Shown here: positions 6,798 to 14,284 of the stretch, piece after piece
How positions within the stretch are numbered: position 1 is the stretch's first letter
Layout: each line of letters begins with the position of its first letter
Source of the DNA: Clostridiales bacterium
GTDB taxonomy: Bacteria > Bacillota > Clostridia > Oscillospirales > Oscillospiraceae
Assembly (NCBI GenBank): GCA_004556755.1
Contig: SFFW01000005.1
Location: forward strand, 1 to 64,000
Direction: 5' to 3'
DNA length: 64,000 bases
Translations under genes and position numbers: made by a program
Notes under the pieces: generated by a model
What the model was told of the DNA's origin: nothing
What the model saw: only the letters and a program-made list of their open reading frames with translations
The model's database searches: none

Positions 6798-7862
6798 ATG
6801 AGCGAAGGAAACAAAAGGGACGCCGTCGCCCCGGAAAGCAATGCGCAGGACACTAAAAAAACTTCAAAGGGCAAAAAAACGGCTCTTATCACGGTTGCCG
6901 TCATAGTCGGGCTTTTGCTGCTTTTGGTCGCCGCATTCTTCATACTCCGGGCGATAGGCAAGAGCAGCATGACGAGCGACGGCAGCTCCGTCGATTTTTC
7001 GAATGTCGACGGTGCGGAGCTTACCGACGAAGGCTATGTCCGCTACAACGGAAAGCTGTATAAATATAATGATGAGATAAGCTGCATCCTGCTCATGGGC
7101 GTAGACGACTACGAAAAGGGCGACGGATCAGAGCCGCGTCAGACGGACGTAAACGTCCTTGCGGTGCTTGACCCGGTGAATGAGAAAATCAGCCTTATTG
7201 CAATTTCCAGAGATGCCATGTGCAACATGGAGATATACGACATCGACACGGGTGAGTTCGAGGGCATGGCGAAGGCTCAGCTTGCGCTTGCGTACAGCTA
7301 CGGCGGCGGAGGCGAAAAGAGCTGTGAGCTTACGGTCAATGCGGTGTCGGACCTGTTCTTCGGCATCGAGATCCCGGCGTATGCGTCCATATATCTCGAC
7401 GGCCTGAGCGAGATCGTTGACAGCGTGGGCGGCGTTGACGTGACGCCCATGACCAGCTTCGGCAGATTCACCAAGGGAGAGACGGTGCGCTTAAAGGGCG
7501 GACTCACCGAGGCGTACATCAGGCCGAGAGAGTACACGCTTCAGGGCAACAGCGAGCGTATGCAGCGTCAGAACCAGCTTCTTCGGGGACTTGTGCAGAA
7601 GGCGCTGAGCGTTGCGAGGACCGACCCCACGCAGATAATCGACATATACGGCAGCGTGAGCGACAACGTAGAAACGAGCCTCGGTCTTGCGATGATGGTT
7701 TACCTTGCCGATGCCGCAGCCGACATGAGCTTCGACGGCAATATCTACACCGTGGAGGGCGAAGCCGTCATGGGAAAACAGCAGCATGCGGAGTTTTATG
7801 TCGATGAGGACGCACTTTTTGAACTTGTGCTGGACATATTTTACATCCCCGTCAAAGAGTAA
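6798..7862 (+). CDS. LytR-CpsA-Psr (LCP) family protein
   Basis: 354 residues. A lysine-rich cytoplasmic N-terminus, one membrane helix (about residues 30-53), then an extracellular LCP domain with ILLMGVDDYEKGDGSEPRQTDVN, the SRDAMCN version of the usual PRD block, YLDGLSEIVDSVGGVDV, and the arginine-rich helix SERMQRQNQLLRGLVQKAL. LCP proteins transfer undecaprenyl-linked glycopolymers to peptidoglycan, or act as phosphatases. The start MSEGNK is preferred over upstream in-frame codons because GGGAGG precedes it and the promoter's -10 box lies just upstream. The neighbours on the right are a sortase and its substrate, suggesting a surface-assembly locus. Confidence 0.88.
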   Translation: MSEGNKRDAVAPESNAQDTKKTSKGKKTALITVAVIVGLLLLLVAAFFILRAIGKSSMTSDGSSVDFSNVDGAELTDEGYVRYNGKLYKYNDEISCILLMGVDDYEKGDGSEPRQTDVNVLAVLDPVNEKISLIAISRDAMCNMEIYDIDTGEFEGMAKAQLALAYSYGGGGEKSCELTVNAVSDLFFGIEIPAYASIYLDGLSEIVDSVGGVDVTPMTSFGRFTKGETVRLKGGLTEAYIRPREYTLQGNSERMQRQNQLLRGLVQKALSVARTDPTQIIDIYGSVSDNVETSLGLAMMVYLADAAADMSFDGNIYTVEGEAVMGKQQHAEFYVDEDALFELVLDIFYIPVKE

Positions 7863-7888
7863 AGTGCATATTTGTGAAAAATGTATAG

Positions 7889-7917
7889 TTGCATTTTGTA
7901 ATAATATAGTGTAATAT
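7889..7917 (+). promoter_or_regulatory. Putative promoter of the sortase substrate gene
   Basis: TTGCAT (7889-7894), 17 bp, TAATAT (7912-7917) in a very AT-rich 110-base gap. Confidence 0.5.
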
Positions 7918-7972
7918 TATTTCGTAATAATGTATTATCATAAGTGTGATTATGTATAACGGAGGAATCCAA

Positions 7973-8215
7973 ATGAAAAAGCTGGTAAGCATCCTTTTGA
8001 TTCTTGTCTTAGTATTCTCTCTGAGCTGCGTTGCTTTTGCGGCGGATGATGCCGTAATAAGCCCCGAACACGGAAATACCAATCCCGATACCAATGACCC
8101 CACTCCCGGTCCTCAGACCGGCGACACCGGTGCGATCTACTGGGTCATTGCAGCCGCTGTGCTGGCACTGGGTACTGCGGTTTTCTGCGGTCGCAAGCTC
8201 ATCGTAAACAAGTAA
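7973..8215 (+). CDS. Minimal sortase substrate (80 residues)
   Basis: Signal peptide at residues 1-24 (MKKLVSILLILVLVFSLS then CVAFAA), only about 25 residues of Asn/Pro/Thr/Asp-rich linker, then the sorting signal PQTGD (47-51), a 20-residue membrane segment and a basic tail (GRKLIVNK). The mature protein left after sorting would be a peptide of about 26 residues. GGAGG precedes the ATG at 7973. It lies directly upstream of a class B sortase gene, from which it is separated by a hairpin terminator, so it is probably the sortase's dedicated and more abundant substrate. The motif is not the textbook NPQTN of class B enzymes. Confidence 0.8.
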   Translation: MKKLVSILLILVLVFSLSCVAFAADDAVISPEHGNTNPDTNDPTPGPQTGDTGAIYWVIAAAVLALGTAVFCGRKLIVNK

Positions 8216-8228
8216 TTTGATTGAAGCA

Positions 8229-8271
8229 AAAAACTCCATGGCTGCGATAAGGCTTGCCGTGGAGTTTTTTT
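8229..8271 (+). terminator. Terminator/attenuator between substrate and sortase genes
   Basis: Stem AAACTCCATGGC with GCCGTGGAGTTT (one mismatch), 13-base loop, seven T. It lies between the substrate stop and the sortase start, which would make substrate mRNA exceed sortase mRNA. Confidence 0.8.
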
Positions 8272-8288
8272 GCGCTTTGAGGACTAAG

Positions 8289-9062
8289 ATGGAAAATAAG
8301 AAAAAAAGCAAAAAGACCCTGTATGCGATCCTGCTTGTGGTCGCACTCTTGGTGCTGGCTTTTTGCGCATGGTATATAATAAGCTACGTCGTCGCCGAGA
8401 ACACGGGGAGCAGGATCAGCAAGAGCGGTCCCGGCGAAAACGTCAATACCGACATACACGCAGCGTCGGTCGAGAACCCCGTTGACTTTGCGGCGCTCAA
8501 GGAGATAAACCCCGACATATATGCATGGGTCTGCATTCCGGGAACCAACATCAGCTACCCGGTGCTTCAGCGTGAGGGGGATGACGATTATTACATCCGC
8601 CGTGCAGAGGACGGCTCCCACTACACCGGAGGCTGCATATTCAGTGAGGACATAAACAGGCGCGACTTTTCCGATACGGTGACGGTGCTGTACGGGCATA
8701 ACCTCAACTCAGGCAAAATGTTTGCGCAGCTTAATCGCTTTGCCGACGCAAACTTCTTCGAGAAAACGAGGTACATCGTCGTGTACACTCAGGACAAGGA
8801 GCTTATCTACGAGATATTTGCCGCAACGCCGTATTCGTATGCGCACATACTGAAAAACTTCGACATGGACAGCACCGAGGGCTTTTACAAGTTCTTCGGG
8901 AGCGTTATGTATAAGAAAAACGTGAAGGCAAATTATCTTGACGATTACACGCTCAGCTTTTCGCAGGACAGGGTGCTTATCCTCTCGACCTGCCTTCAGG
9001 GGAATAATCATCAGCGCTACCTCGTAATGGGCAGGCTGATCGCCGATATTCCCTGTGAATAA
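8289..9062 (+). CDS. srtB: Class B sortase
   Basis: 257 residues. Membrane anchor at about 11-33, then the sortase fold with INPDIYAWVCIPGTNISYPVLQ typical of class B, catalytic H137 (LYGHNL), C235 (ILSTC) and R243 (HQRYLVMGR). It cleaves a sorting signal of a secreted protein and joins it to a cell-wall or pilin amine on the outer face of the membrane. Start at 8289 is preceded by GAGGA; the frame upstream of it runs through the terminator hairpin and is unlikely to be translated. The only evident substrate is the 80-residue protein immediately upstream. Confidence 0.92.
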   Translation: MENKKKSKKTLYAILLVVALLVLAFCAWYIISYVVAENTGSRISKSGPGENVNTDIHAASVENPVDFAALKEINPDIYAWVCIPGTNISYPVLQREGDDDYYIRRAEDGSHYTGGCIFSEDINRRDFSDTVTVLYGHNLNSGKMFAQLNRFADANFFEKTRYIVVYTQDKELIYEIFAATPYSYAHILKNFDMDSTEGFYKFFGSVMYKKNVKANYLDDYTLSFSQDRVLILSTCLQGNNHQRYLVMGRLIADIPCE

Positions 9063-9067
9063 AAGTG

Positions 9068-9096
9068 TTGACAAAAGTCGTTTGAGAGAATAATAT
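9068..9096 (+). promoter_or_regulatory. Promoter of the thiT riboswitch transcript
   Basis: Perfect -35 TTGACA (9068-9073), 17 bp, TAATAT (9091-9096). Confidence 0.8.
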
Positions 9097-9105
9097 TGTC
9101 ACATA

Positions 9106-9202
9106 GCAAATAGGGGGGCTGGGTTTTCCCGGCTGAGACGGAGGTAATTGAACCTCTGCCACCCTTGAACCTGATCCGGGTAATGCCGGCGTAGGAAACG
9201 AA
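9106..9202 (+). ncRNA. TPP riboswitch (THI element)
   Basis: Contains the conserved CTGAGA (9133-9138) and the thi-box ACCCTTGAACCTGATCCGG followed by TAATGCCGGCGTAGGAAACG. Downstream, TAGGAAACGA can pair with TCGTTTTCCTA, giving an alternative structure before the terminator at 9228. The gene controlled is a thiamine transporter component, as expected. Confidence 0.95.
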
Positions 9203-9227
9203 AATTTAACTCAATCGTTTTCCTATG

Positions 9228-9259
9228 ACCGCATTGCAGAGCAATGCGGTTTTCTTTTT
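9228..9259 (+). terminator. Riboswitch expression-platform terminator
   Basis: ACCGCATTG and CAATGCGGT form a 9-bp stem followed by TTTCTTTTT, just upstream of the thiT ribosome site. Confidence 0.85.
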
Positions 9260-9273
9260 AAGGAGGAGAAACA

Positions 9274-10092
9274 ATGCAAAAGAACAAAACACTGTCTCTC
9301 GTGGAATGTGCGGTTATGATCGCACTTGCCACGGTACTGAGCATGATCAAGCTTGCCGAGCTTCCTTACGGCGGTTCGATAACGATCGCTTCCATGCTGC
9401 CGATAGCCATTATCGCCTACCGCAGAGGTATGGGGTGGGGACTCGGCTCGGCGTTCGTCTACGGCGTCATTCAGCAGCTTTTGGGACTCAACTCGCTTTC
9501 CTATGTCACCACATGGCAGAGCATCGTTGCGGTCATACTTCTTGACTACATCGTCGCATTCACGGTCGTCGGTCTTGCGGGCATATTCAGAAACAAGATA
9601 AAGAGCCAGGCGGTAGCACTCACTCTCGGCTGCGTTTTCGTGTCTGTGCTTCGCTACATCTGCCACGTTATTTCCGGCGCAACGGTATGGGCGGGACTGT
9701 CGATACCCACTCAGGCGGCGCTTTCCTACTCCTTCGTTTACAATGCGACCTATATGCTGCCCGAAAGCATCATCCTTGCGGTGTCTGCGGCATACATCGG
9801 CTCCGTCATCGACTTCAGGAGCGACAAGCTCAAGAGGATCGTACACAGCGGCAGCGAGGCATACTCTCCCGTTATCAGCATTGTTGCGGGTCTTGTCGCC
9901 GCCGGCGGTGTTATATATGACGTCGTCGAGGTGTTCTCTCACCTTCAGAACGCCGAGAGCGGTGAGTTCGACATCACCGGGCTTGCTGGCGCAAACTGGA
10001 CTGCGGTCATAGCGGTCACGGCATCGGCAGCGGTCGTTGCGGTGCTGCTCATTATGGTGAATAAGGTCTTTAAAAAAGGCAAAACCGCATAA
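9274..10092 (+). CDS. thiT: Thiamine ECF transporter S component ThiT, extended
   Basis: 272 residues. The first ~190 residues match ThiT: LVECAVMIALATVLSMIKL, the loop LPYGGSITIASMLPI, the RRGMGWGLGSAFVYGVIQ helix and the region VLRYICHVISGATVWAG that holds thiamine-binding residues. The ECF energizing module is not encoded here. Beyond the usual length there is a linker and two further hydrophobic segments (about 195-215 and 245-265), unlike standard ThiT of roughly 190 residues. GGAGGAG precedes the ATG. Control by the TPP riboswitch just upstream supports thiamine as ligand. Confidence 0.9.
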   Translation: MQKNKTLSLVECAVMIALATVLSMIKLAELPYGGSITIASMLPIAIIAYRRGMGWGLGSAFVYGVIQQLLGLNSLSYVTTWQSIVAVILLDYIVAFTVVGLAGIFRNKIKSQAVALTLGCVFVSVLRYICHVISGATVWAGLSIPTQAALSYSFVYNATYMLPESIILAVSAAYIGSVIDFRSDKLKRIVHSGSEAYSPVISIVAGLVAAGGVIYDVVEVFSHLQNAESGEFDITGLAGANWTAVIAVTASAAVVAVLLIMVNKVFKKGKTA

Positions 10093-10098
10093 AAACTG

Positions 10099-10128
10099 TT
10101 GACACCGGCAGAGCTGTCAGTATATAAT
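10099..10128 (+). promoter_or_regulatory. Promoter of the rpmH operon
   Basis: TTGACA (10099-10104), 18 bp, TATAAT (10123-10128), about 100 bases before rpmH. Confidence 0.7.
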
Positions 10129-10162
10129 AAGCTTCCGATGCTTTGAGCATCGGAAGCTTATT
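10126..10162 (+). promoter_or_regulatory. Perfect 16-bp inverted repeat overlapping the -10 box
   Basis: AATAAGCTTCCGATGC and its exact complement are separated by TTTGA. The left arm overlaps the last three bases of the -10 box. It could be an operator, a 5'-end mRNA stabiliser or a weak terminator for thiT, but the 3' side lacks a long T run. Confidence 0.6.
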
Positions 10163-10228
10163 CATTGTCAACTGCTTCGGCGCAGTAGCGCCGATGTTGA
10201 GTATTAAATCTGAAAGGAGTGCAGAGAT

Positions 10229-10363
10229 ATGCTTCGTACTTATCAGCCCAAGAAGCGCCAGCGCAAGAAAGAGCACGGCTTCCGCAAGAGAATGGCAACC
10301 GCAAACGGCCGCAAGGTCCTCGCCCGCCGCAGAGCAAAGGGCAGAGCAAAGCTCAGCGCCTGA
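10229..10363 (+). CDS. rpmH: Ribosomal protein L34
   Basis: 44 residues, MLRTYQPKKRQRKKEHGFRK then RMATANGRKVLARRRAKGR, the standard L34 sequence of the 50S subunit. AAAGGAG precedes the ATG at 10229. First gene of the rpmH-rnpA-yidD-yidC-khpB block. In most bacteria dnaA lies divergently upstream; here thiT is upstream in the same direction. Confidence 0.97.
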   Translation: MLRTYQPKKRQRKKEHGFRKRMATANGRKVLARRRAKGRAKLSA

Positions 10364-10403
10364 TCGGAACCGTTGATCGGAAATGCGAAAAATCAATATT
10401 TTT

Positions 10404-10423
10404 AGGGCGGAGCGATCCGCCCT
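10404..10423 (+). terminator. Hairpin between rpmH and rnpA
   Basis: AGGGCGGA-GCGA-TCCGCCCT stem-loop. It has no long T tail, so it is more likely a partial attenuator or processing site that lowers rnpA relative to rpmH. Confidence 0.5.
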
Positions 10424-10472
10424 TTAGGTGTTTGTGCATTTCCGCATCTTGACGTTTATCGGGGTGAAAGAT

Positions 10473-10823
10473 TTGGACGCAAGAGTCAGTCTCAAAAAGA
10501 ATTTCGAGTTCCGGCGGCTGTATACAAAGGGCAAAAGCGCCGTGACGCCGTTTGTCGTCGTGTATTGCAGACGAAACGGCCAAGGCTGCAACCGCCTTGG
10601 CTATACGATATCGACAAAGCTCGGCAAGGCCGTGGTGAGGAACCGTGTGCGCCGCCGTCTGCGTGAGATATACCGTCTCAACGCACACAGACTCAAAAAG
10701 GGCTATGATATAGTTGTAGTTGCGAGGGGTCGCTGCGTTGACGGTGATTATTACAAGATGGAGTCGGCGTTTTTGAAGGCGTGCTCCGAACTCGGACTTA
10801 CAATTGAAAAGGAGACGGTATGA
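10473..10823 (+). CDS. rnpA: Ribonuclease P protein component
   Basis: 116 residues from the TTG at 10473. The core SLKKNFEFRRLYTKGKS, LGYTISTKLGKAVVRNRVRRR and YDIVVVARG matches RnpA, which binds RNase P RNA and helps 5' processing of tRNA precursors. GGGGTG lies six bases before the TTG; an alternative GTG at 10464 has no ribosome site. Overlaps yidD by four bases. Confidence 0.93.
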   Translation: MDARVSLKKNFEFRRLYTKGKSAVTPFVVVYCRRNGQGCNRLGYTISTKLGKAVVRNRVRRRLREIYRLNAHRLKKGYDIVVVARGRCVDGDYYKMESAFLKACSELGLTIEKETV

Positions 10824-11038
10824 AAAAGCTCCTCATTGCTGCGGTGCGCTTTTATCAGCGGAACATTTCGCCGCTTCGCCCGCCCTGCTGCCGATTCAGC
10901 CCGACCTGCTCTCAGTACGCACTTGAGGCGCTGGAGAAGTACGGTGCTTTAAAAGGCGGTTGGCTCGCCCTTAAACGGATTTCAAGATGCCATCCTTTCC
11001 ACATCAGGAAGCAAAACTATTTCGACCCCGTACCGTGA
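10820..11038 (+). CDS. yidD: Membrane protein insertion efficiency factor YidD
   Basis: 72 residues with the YidD signature RFYQRNISPLRPPCCRFSPT and CSQYALEALEKYG, GWLALKRISRCHPFH. Helps YidC-dependent membrane insertion; its conserved place between rnpA and yidC supports the call. ATG overlaps the rnpA stop (ATGA). Confidence 0.95.
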   Translation: MKKLLIAAVRFYQRNISPLRPPCCRFSPTCSQYALEALEKYGALKGGWLALKRISRCHPFHIRKQNYFDPVP

Positions 11039-11065
11039 CGGGGAATACTGTCAAGGAGTAACCGA

Positions 11066-12325
11066 ATGGGATTTTGGGATTATGTAGTTTGGCCCTTTGC
11101 CAGACTGCTTGAGATTCTGTACAACCAGACTCACAATTACGGTATAGCCGTAATCCTGTTTGCGCTCGTGGTCAACCTTATTCTTCTGCCATTTATGGCA
11201 AAGAGTAAGAAGAGCATGATGCGCACTACCCGCTTCCAGCCCCGCTTAAAGGAGCTGGAGGAGCGCCATAAGGGAAATCAGCAGAAGTACCAGGAAGAGG
11301 TCATGAAGCTTTACCGTGAGGAAAAGATAAGCCCCATGTCCGGCTGCCTGTGGTCGCTGCTGCCGTTCCCGATCCTGATAGCGCTGTACAGCGTTATCCG
11401 TCAGCCCCTTGAGCGCATGATGGGACTCAGCGAGAGTCAGGTCAGCACCATTACCAAGTGGGTAACGAAAAACCTCAACTTCAGCGCCGACGGCTGGGGT
11501 TCCTATAAGGAGATCGGTATATCCGACGCTATCCACAATAACTGGGACAAGGTCGTAGATGCGATCGGCGATTTCGGCGGGAAGCTTATGGATCTCGATT
11601 ACAGCTTCCTCGGCATAAACCTCGGAACCATTCCCGACTTCAAGATCTGGAATTACTTCGACAAGGGTTCCGATGTGCTGCTGCCTGCTATCGGACTGTT
11701 TCTCATCCCAGTTATCGCAGCCTTCCTTTCGTGGGCTTCCATGAAGGTCAGCCAGTGGAACAATCCTCAGCCTGCAACGGGCAACGCCGCAAGCTCCATG
11801 AAAATGATGAACTTTATGATGCCCATAATGTCCATCTGGATCTGCTTTGTTATGCCTGCGGCACTGGGCGTTTACTGGATCGCAAACAGCATCTTCGGCA
11901 TGGCGAGAGACTTTGTCCTCACTAAGCACTATAAGAAGAAGCTGGACGCAGAGGATGCGGAGCGCCTTGCCCGTGAAAAGGAAAAGGCGGACGAGATCGA
12001 GCGCCGCCGTCTTGAGACGGAGAAGCTCCGTTCCGAGGGTGCGACCACCCGCAACAAGAACAGCAGCAAGAAGAATATTCAGGCTCAGCAGAAGCAGGCT
12101 CAGGAAGAGCGCCGTGCAGCCACAGAGAAAGCGGAGCGTTCCGCAAAGCGCAGCCGCATGGGCATAGAGGAGGCGGAGGTAAGTCCCTCGCAGGTCGGCA
12201 ATCGCCGCTACGCAAGAGGTCGTGCCTATGACCCCAACCGCTTCGGTACCGCATTCGTGCAGGAGACCGATGAGGCGGAGCGCATCCCCGAGCTGGACGA
12301 GACCGAAGAAAACACCGAAGCATAA
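11066..12325 (+). CDS. yidC: Membrane protein insertase YidC
   Basis: 419 residues. The five-helix YidC/Oxa1 core includes YGIAVILFALVVNLILLPF, the charged coiled region (KSKKSMMRTTRFQPRLKELE), SGCLWSLLPFPILIALYSVI, and helices near residues 215-285. A domain of about 60 residues is inserted after the second hairpin. There is no lipoprotein signal peptide; the first helix starts near residue 25. The C-terminal 130 residues are a highly charged Glu/Lys/Arg coiled-coil tail (ribosome binding is likely). AAGGAG precedes the ATG. Confidence 0.95.
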   Translation: MGFWDYVVWPFARLLEILYNQTHNYGIAVILFALVVNLILLPFMAKSKKSMMRTTRFQPRLKELEERHKGNQQKYQEEVMKLYREEKISPMSGCLWSLLPFPILIALYSVIRQPLERMMGLSESQVSTITKWVTKNLNFSADGWGSYKEIGISDAIHNNWDKVVDAIGDFGGKLMDLDYSFLGINLGTIPDFKIWNYFDKGSDVLLPAIGLFLIPVIAAFLSWASMKVSQWNNPQPATGNAASSMKMMNFMMPIMSIWICFVMPAALGVYWIANSIFGMARDFVLTKHYKKKLDAEDAERLAREKEKADEIERRRLETEKLRSEGATTRNKNSSKKNIQAQQKQAQEERRAATEKAERSAKRSRMGIEEAEVSPSQVGNRRYARGRAYDPNRFGTAFVQETDEAERIPELDETEENTEA

Positions 12326-12342
12326 TACTGGAGAATGATAAT

Positions 12343-13101
12343 ATGATAAAGTCTTTGGAAATGCGAGGACGCACCGAAGATGAAGCTATCGCCGCAGCTT
12401 TGAAGGAGCTGGGACTTGACCGTGATGACGTTTCCGTTCAGGTCGTCGAAAGGGCAAAGTCCGGGTTCCTTGGCATCGGCGCTTCACCGGCGGTGATCCG
12501 AGTTGAATACGAAGCGCCCGACGAGCCTGTCGAGGAGGTCGAAAAGACCGAAGCGGCAGCACCCGTTACAGCTTCGACCCCCGCAGCGGATCAGCCTGCG
12601 GAGGAATGTGCGGACTACAAAGCGATCAGAAGCTTCCTTTCCGGACTGCTTGAGCGCATGGGAACCGAAGCCAAGATCGAGATAAGCCCCCGTGACAAGG
12701 GTGTCAACGTCAACCTTTCCGGCCCGAACATGGGTGCGGTCATAGGTCGCCGGGGCGAGACCCTCGATGCGATACAGCATCTTACGAATTACGTTGTGAA
12801 CCGCAGCAGCGAAAAGCATATGCACATCAGCGTCGATGCCGAGAGCTACCGTGCAAAGCGTGAGGAGTCTCTCGTGCGTCTTGCGGAGAAGATGGCTGCA
12901 AAGGTCATCAGATATAAGCGCAGCATGGCTCTTGAGCCGATGAATTCCTACGAGCGCCACATTATTCACACCGCCCTTCAGAATTACGAGGGCGTAAGCA
13001 CCAGCTCCACCGGTACAGAGCCTAACCGCCGTGTCGTCGTGTCCTATGACAGACCGCAGCAGAACGGCGGAAACAAGCCGCAGAGCCGTGAGTGGGCATA
13101 A
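12343..13101 (+). CDS. khpB: RNA-binding protein KhpB (Jag)
   Basis: 252 residues in three domains: Jag-N (1-50, MIKSLEMRGRTEDEAIAAAL, KSGFLGIGASPA), an Ala/Pro/Glu-rich linker, a KH domain (about 100-170, NMGAVIGRRGETLDAIQHLT) and an R3H domain (MNSYERHIIHTALQNYEGVST). KhpB with KhpA binds RNA and influences cell elongation and division in Gram-positive bacteria. It follows yidC by 17 bases, the conserved order. Confidence 0.95.
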   Translation: MIKSLEMRGRTEDEAIAAALKELGLDRDDVSVQVVERAKSGFLGIGASPAVIRVEYEAPDEPVEEVEKTEAAAPVTASTPAADQPAEECADYKAIRSFLSGLLERMGTEAKIEISPRDKGVNVNLSGPNMGAVIGRRGETLDAIQHLTNYVVNRSSEKHMHISVDAESYRAKREESLVRLAEKMAAKVIRYKRSMALEPMNSYERHIIHTALQNYEGVSTSSTGTEPNRRVVVSYDRPQQNGGNKPQSREWA

Positions 13102-13125
13102 AAATCAACTGTGAGGTAATGAAAA

Positions 13126-13353
13126 ATGACATTTGATAAGATTCGTGAGCTTCTTGCACAGCAGTTTGAAGTATCCGCCGACAGCATCTCGATGGAAACC
13201 AATATCGTTGATGACCTCGGAGGCGATTCCCTTGACGTCGTTGATCTTATAATGTCCGTTGAGGAAGAGTTCGGCATCTCCATTCCCGATGAGGACGCCG
13301 TTGAGCTGTCCACGGTCGGAAAGATCGTTGAGTACATCGAAAAGCAGCAGTAA
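13126..13353 (+). CDS. acpP: Acyl carrier protein
   Basis: 75 residues, acidic, with phosphopantetheine attachment site S35 in DDLGGDSLDVVDL. The protein carries acyl chains in fatty-acid synthesis. It is found here after khpB with no fab genes nearby, whereas mnmE usually follows khpB. AGGT-type ribosome site before the ATG; terminator directly after. Confidence 0.95.
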   Translation: MTFDKIRELLAQQFEVSADSISMETNIVDDLGGDSLDVVDLIMSVEEEFGISIPDEDAVELSTVGKIVEYIEKQQ

Positions 13354-13364
13354 TTTAAAACATG

Positions 13365-13400
13365 AAAAAACGCAGGTGCCTTGCGGCACCTGCGTTTTTC
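13365..13400 (+). terminator. Terminator after acpP
   Basis: 14-bp perfect stem AAAACGCAGGTGCC/complement with a four-base loop and T run; also serves the convergent gene. Confidence 0.92.
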
Positions 13401-13409
13401 GTATGTCTA

Positions 13410-14189
13410 TCAGAAATGGAATTCCTTCTGCATGAGCATATCGGGAGTGATGTTCTTGTTGTGATAATGCTCTCTGCGCTGGGTGACCTTGCCCATGTTG
13501 ATGGAGCCGGTGGGGCAGAACTGGAGACAGCCGAGGCACTGGATGCAGTTGTCGCCGAAACTCGGATGACCGTCCTTTATCGTGATATTGCCCTGGGGAC
13601 AGAGCTTTGCGCACTGACCGCAGCTTACGCAGGTGTCGGTGCAGACGGTGAGCTTCTGAGCCTTGAGCTTTGAGAGCGTCGGCCATGCGGAGCTTTCGAG
13701 CGCATTTATGAGCATCTTGGGAGGAGCCTTCTTCGTTTTGCCCGCCTTGACGTCGACTGCGACCTGCTTTGCAAGTCTCTCGCTGCGCTTCTGCGCAAGT
13801 GCGGGGGTGAGGGGCGGCATCATCAGAAAATGCGGGAAGAGCCAAATGCAGCTGCACTGGTGGGAGATACCCGCCCAGTAGCTCAGCGGATGGATGGCGT
13901 TGAGCTTATCGAGTCCGCAGCCGGGATAGCCGGCGTAGCTCACGACGCCGAAGGTGTATGCGTCGATGCCAATGTGTATGCTCTTGAGATAATCCTCGAC
14001 CATGCCGGGCAGACCGCCGCCGTAGCAGGGAAAAACAAAGCCTACACGCTTGTACTCGGTCGCATCGGTCTTGGAGGGGAAGGAGCGCATCATAACGATG
14101 TCGGTGTCTCCCAGCTCTTTTGCGATGTTCATGGCAATGTCGAGACAGTTGCCGGTGCCGGAATAGCAATAAATAATGTTTTCAGCCAT
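13410..14189 (-). CDS. EFR1 family flavodoxin/ferredoxin fusion
   Basis: 259 residues. N-terminal flavodoxin-like FMN site (YCYSGTGNCLDIA, residues 7-19) and a C-terminal pair of [4Fe-4S] motifs, CVSCGQCAKLCPQG and CIQCLGCLQFCPTG. Such fused proteins shuttle low-potential electrons in anaerobes; partner unknown. The start at 14189 has AGGAGG upstream; the longer frame would run through the promoter. Divergent from a TetR regulator with which it shares overlapping promoters, suggesting direct control. Confidence 0.88.
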   Translation of the reverse strand: MAENIIYCYSGTGNCLDIAMNIAKELGDTDIVMMRSFPSKTDATEYKRVGFVFPCYGGGLPGMVEDYLKSIHIGIDAYTFGVVSYAGYPGCGLDKLNAIHPLSYWAGISHQCSCIWLFPHFLMMPPLTPALAQKRSERLAKQVAVDVKAGKTKKAPPKMLINALESSAWPTLSKLKAQKLTVCTDTCVSCGQCAKLCPQGNITIKDGHPSFGDNCIQCLGCLQFCPTGSINMGKVTQRREHYHNKNITPDMLMQKEFHF

Positions 14190-14221
14190 GGTGTAGCCTC
14201 CTGTATGTTTTATACGGGTGT

Positions 14222-14251
14222 ATTGTACTACAAAAAAACTTATGATACAAT
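14222..14251. promoter_or_regulatory. Overlapping face-to-face promoters with inverted repeat
   Basis: Plus strand: TTGTAC (14223-14228), 17 bp, TACAAT (14246-14251) toward the TetR gene. Minus strand: TTGTAT (14250-14245), 17 bp, TACAAT (14227-14222) toward the EFR1 gene. The -35 of each is the -10 of the other. TATTGTA and TACAATA arms are also a possible TetR operator. Confidence 0.65.
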
Positions 14252-14284
14252 AGTACCGCAAAAAATAAAACAAAGGTGATAAAT

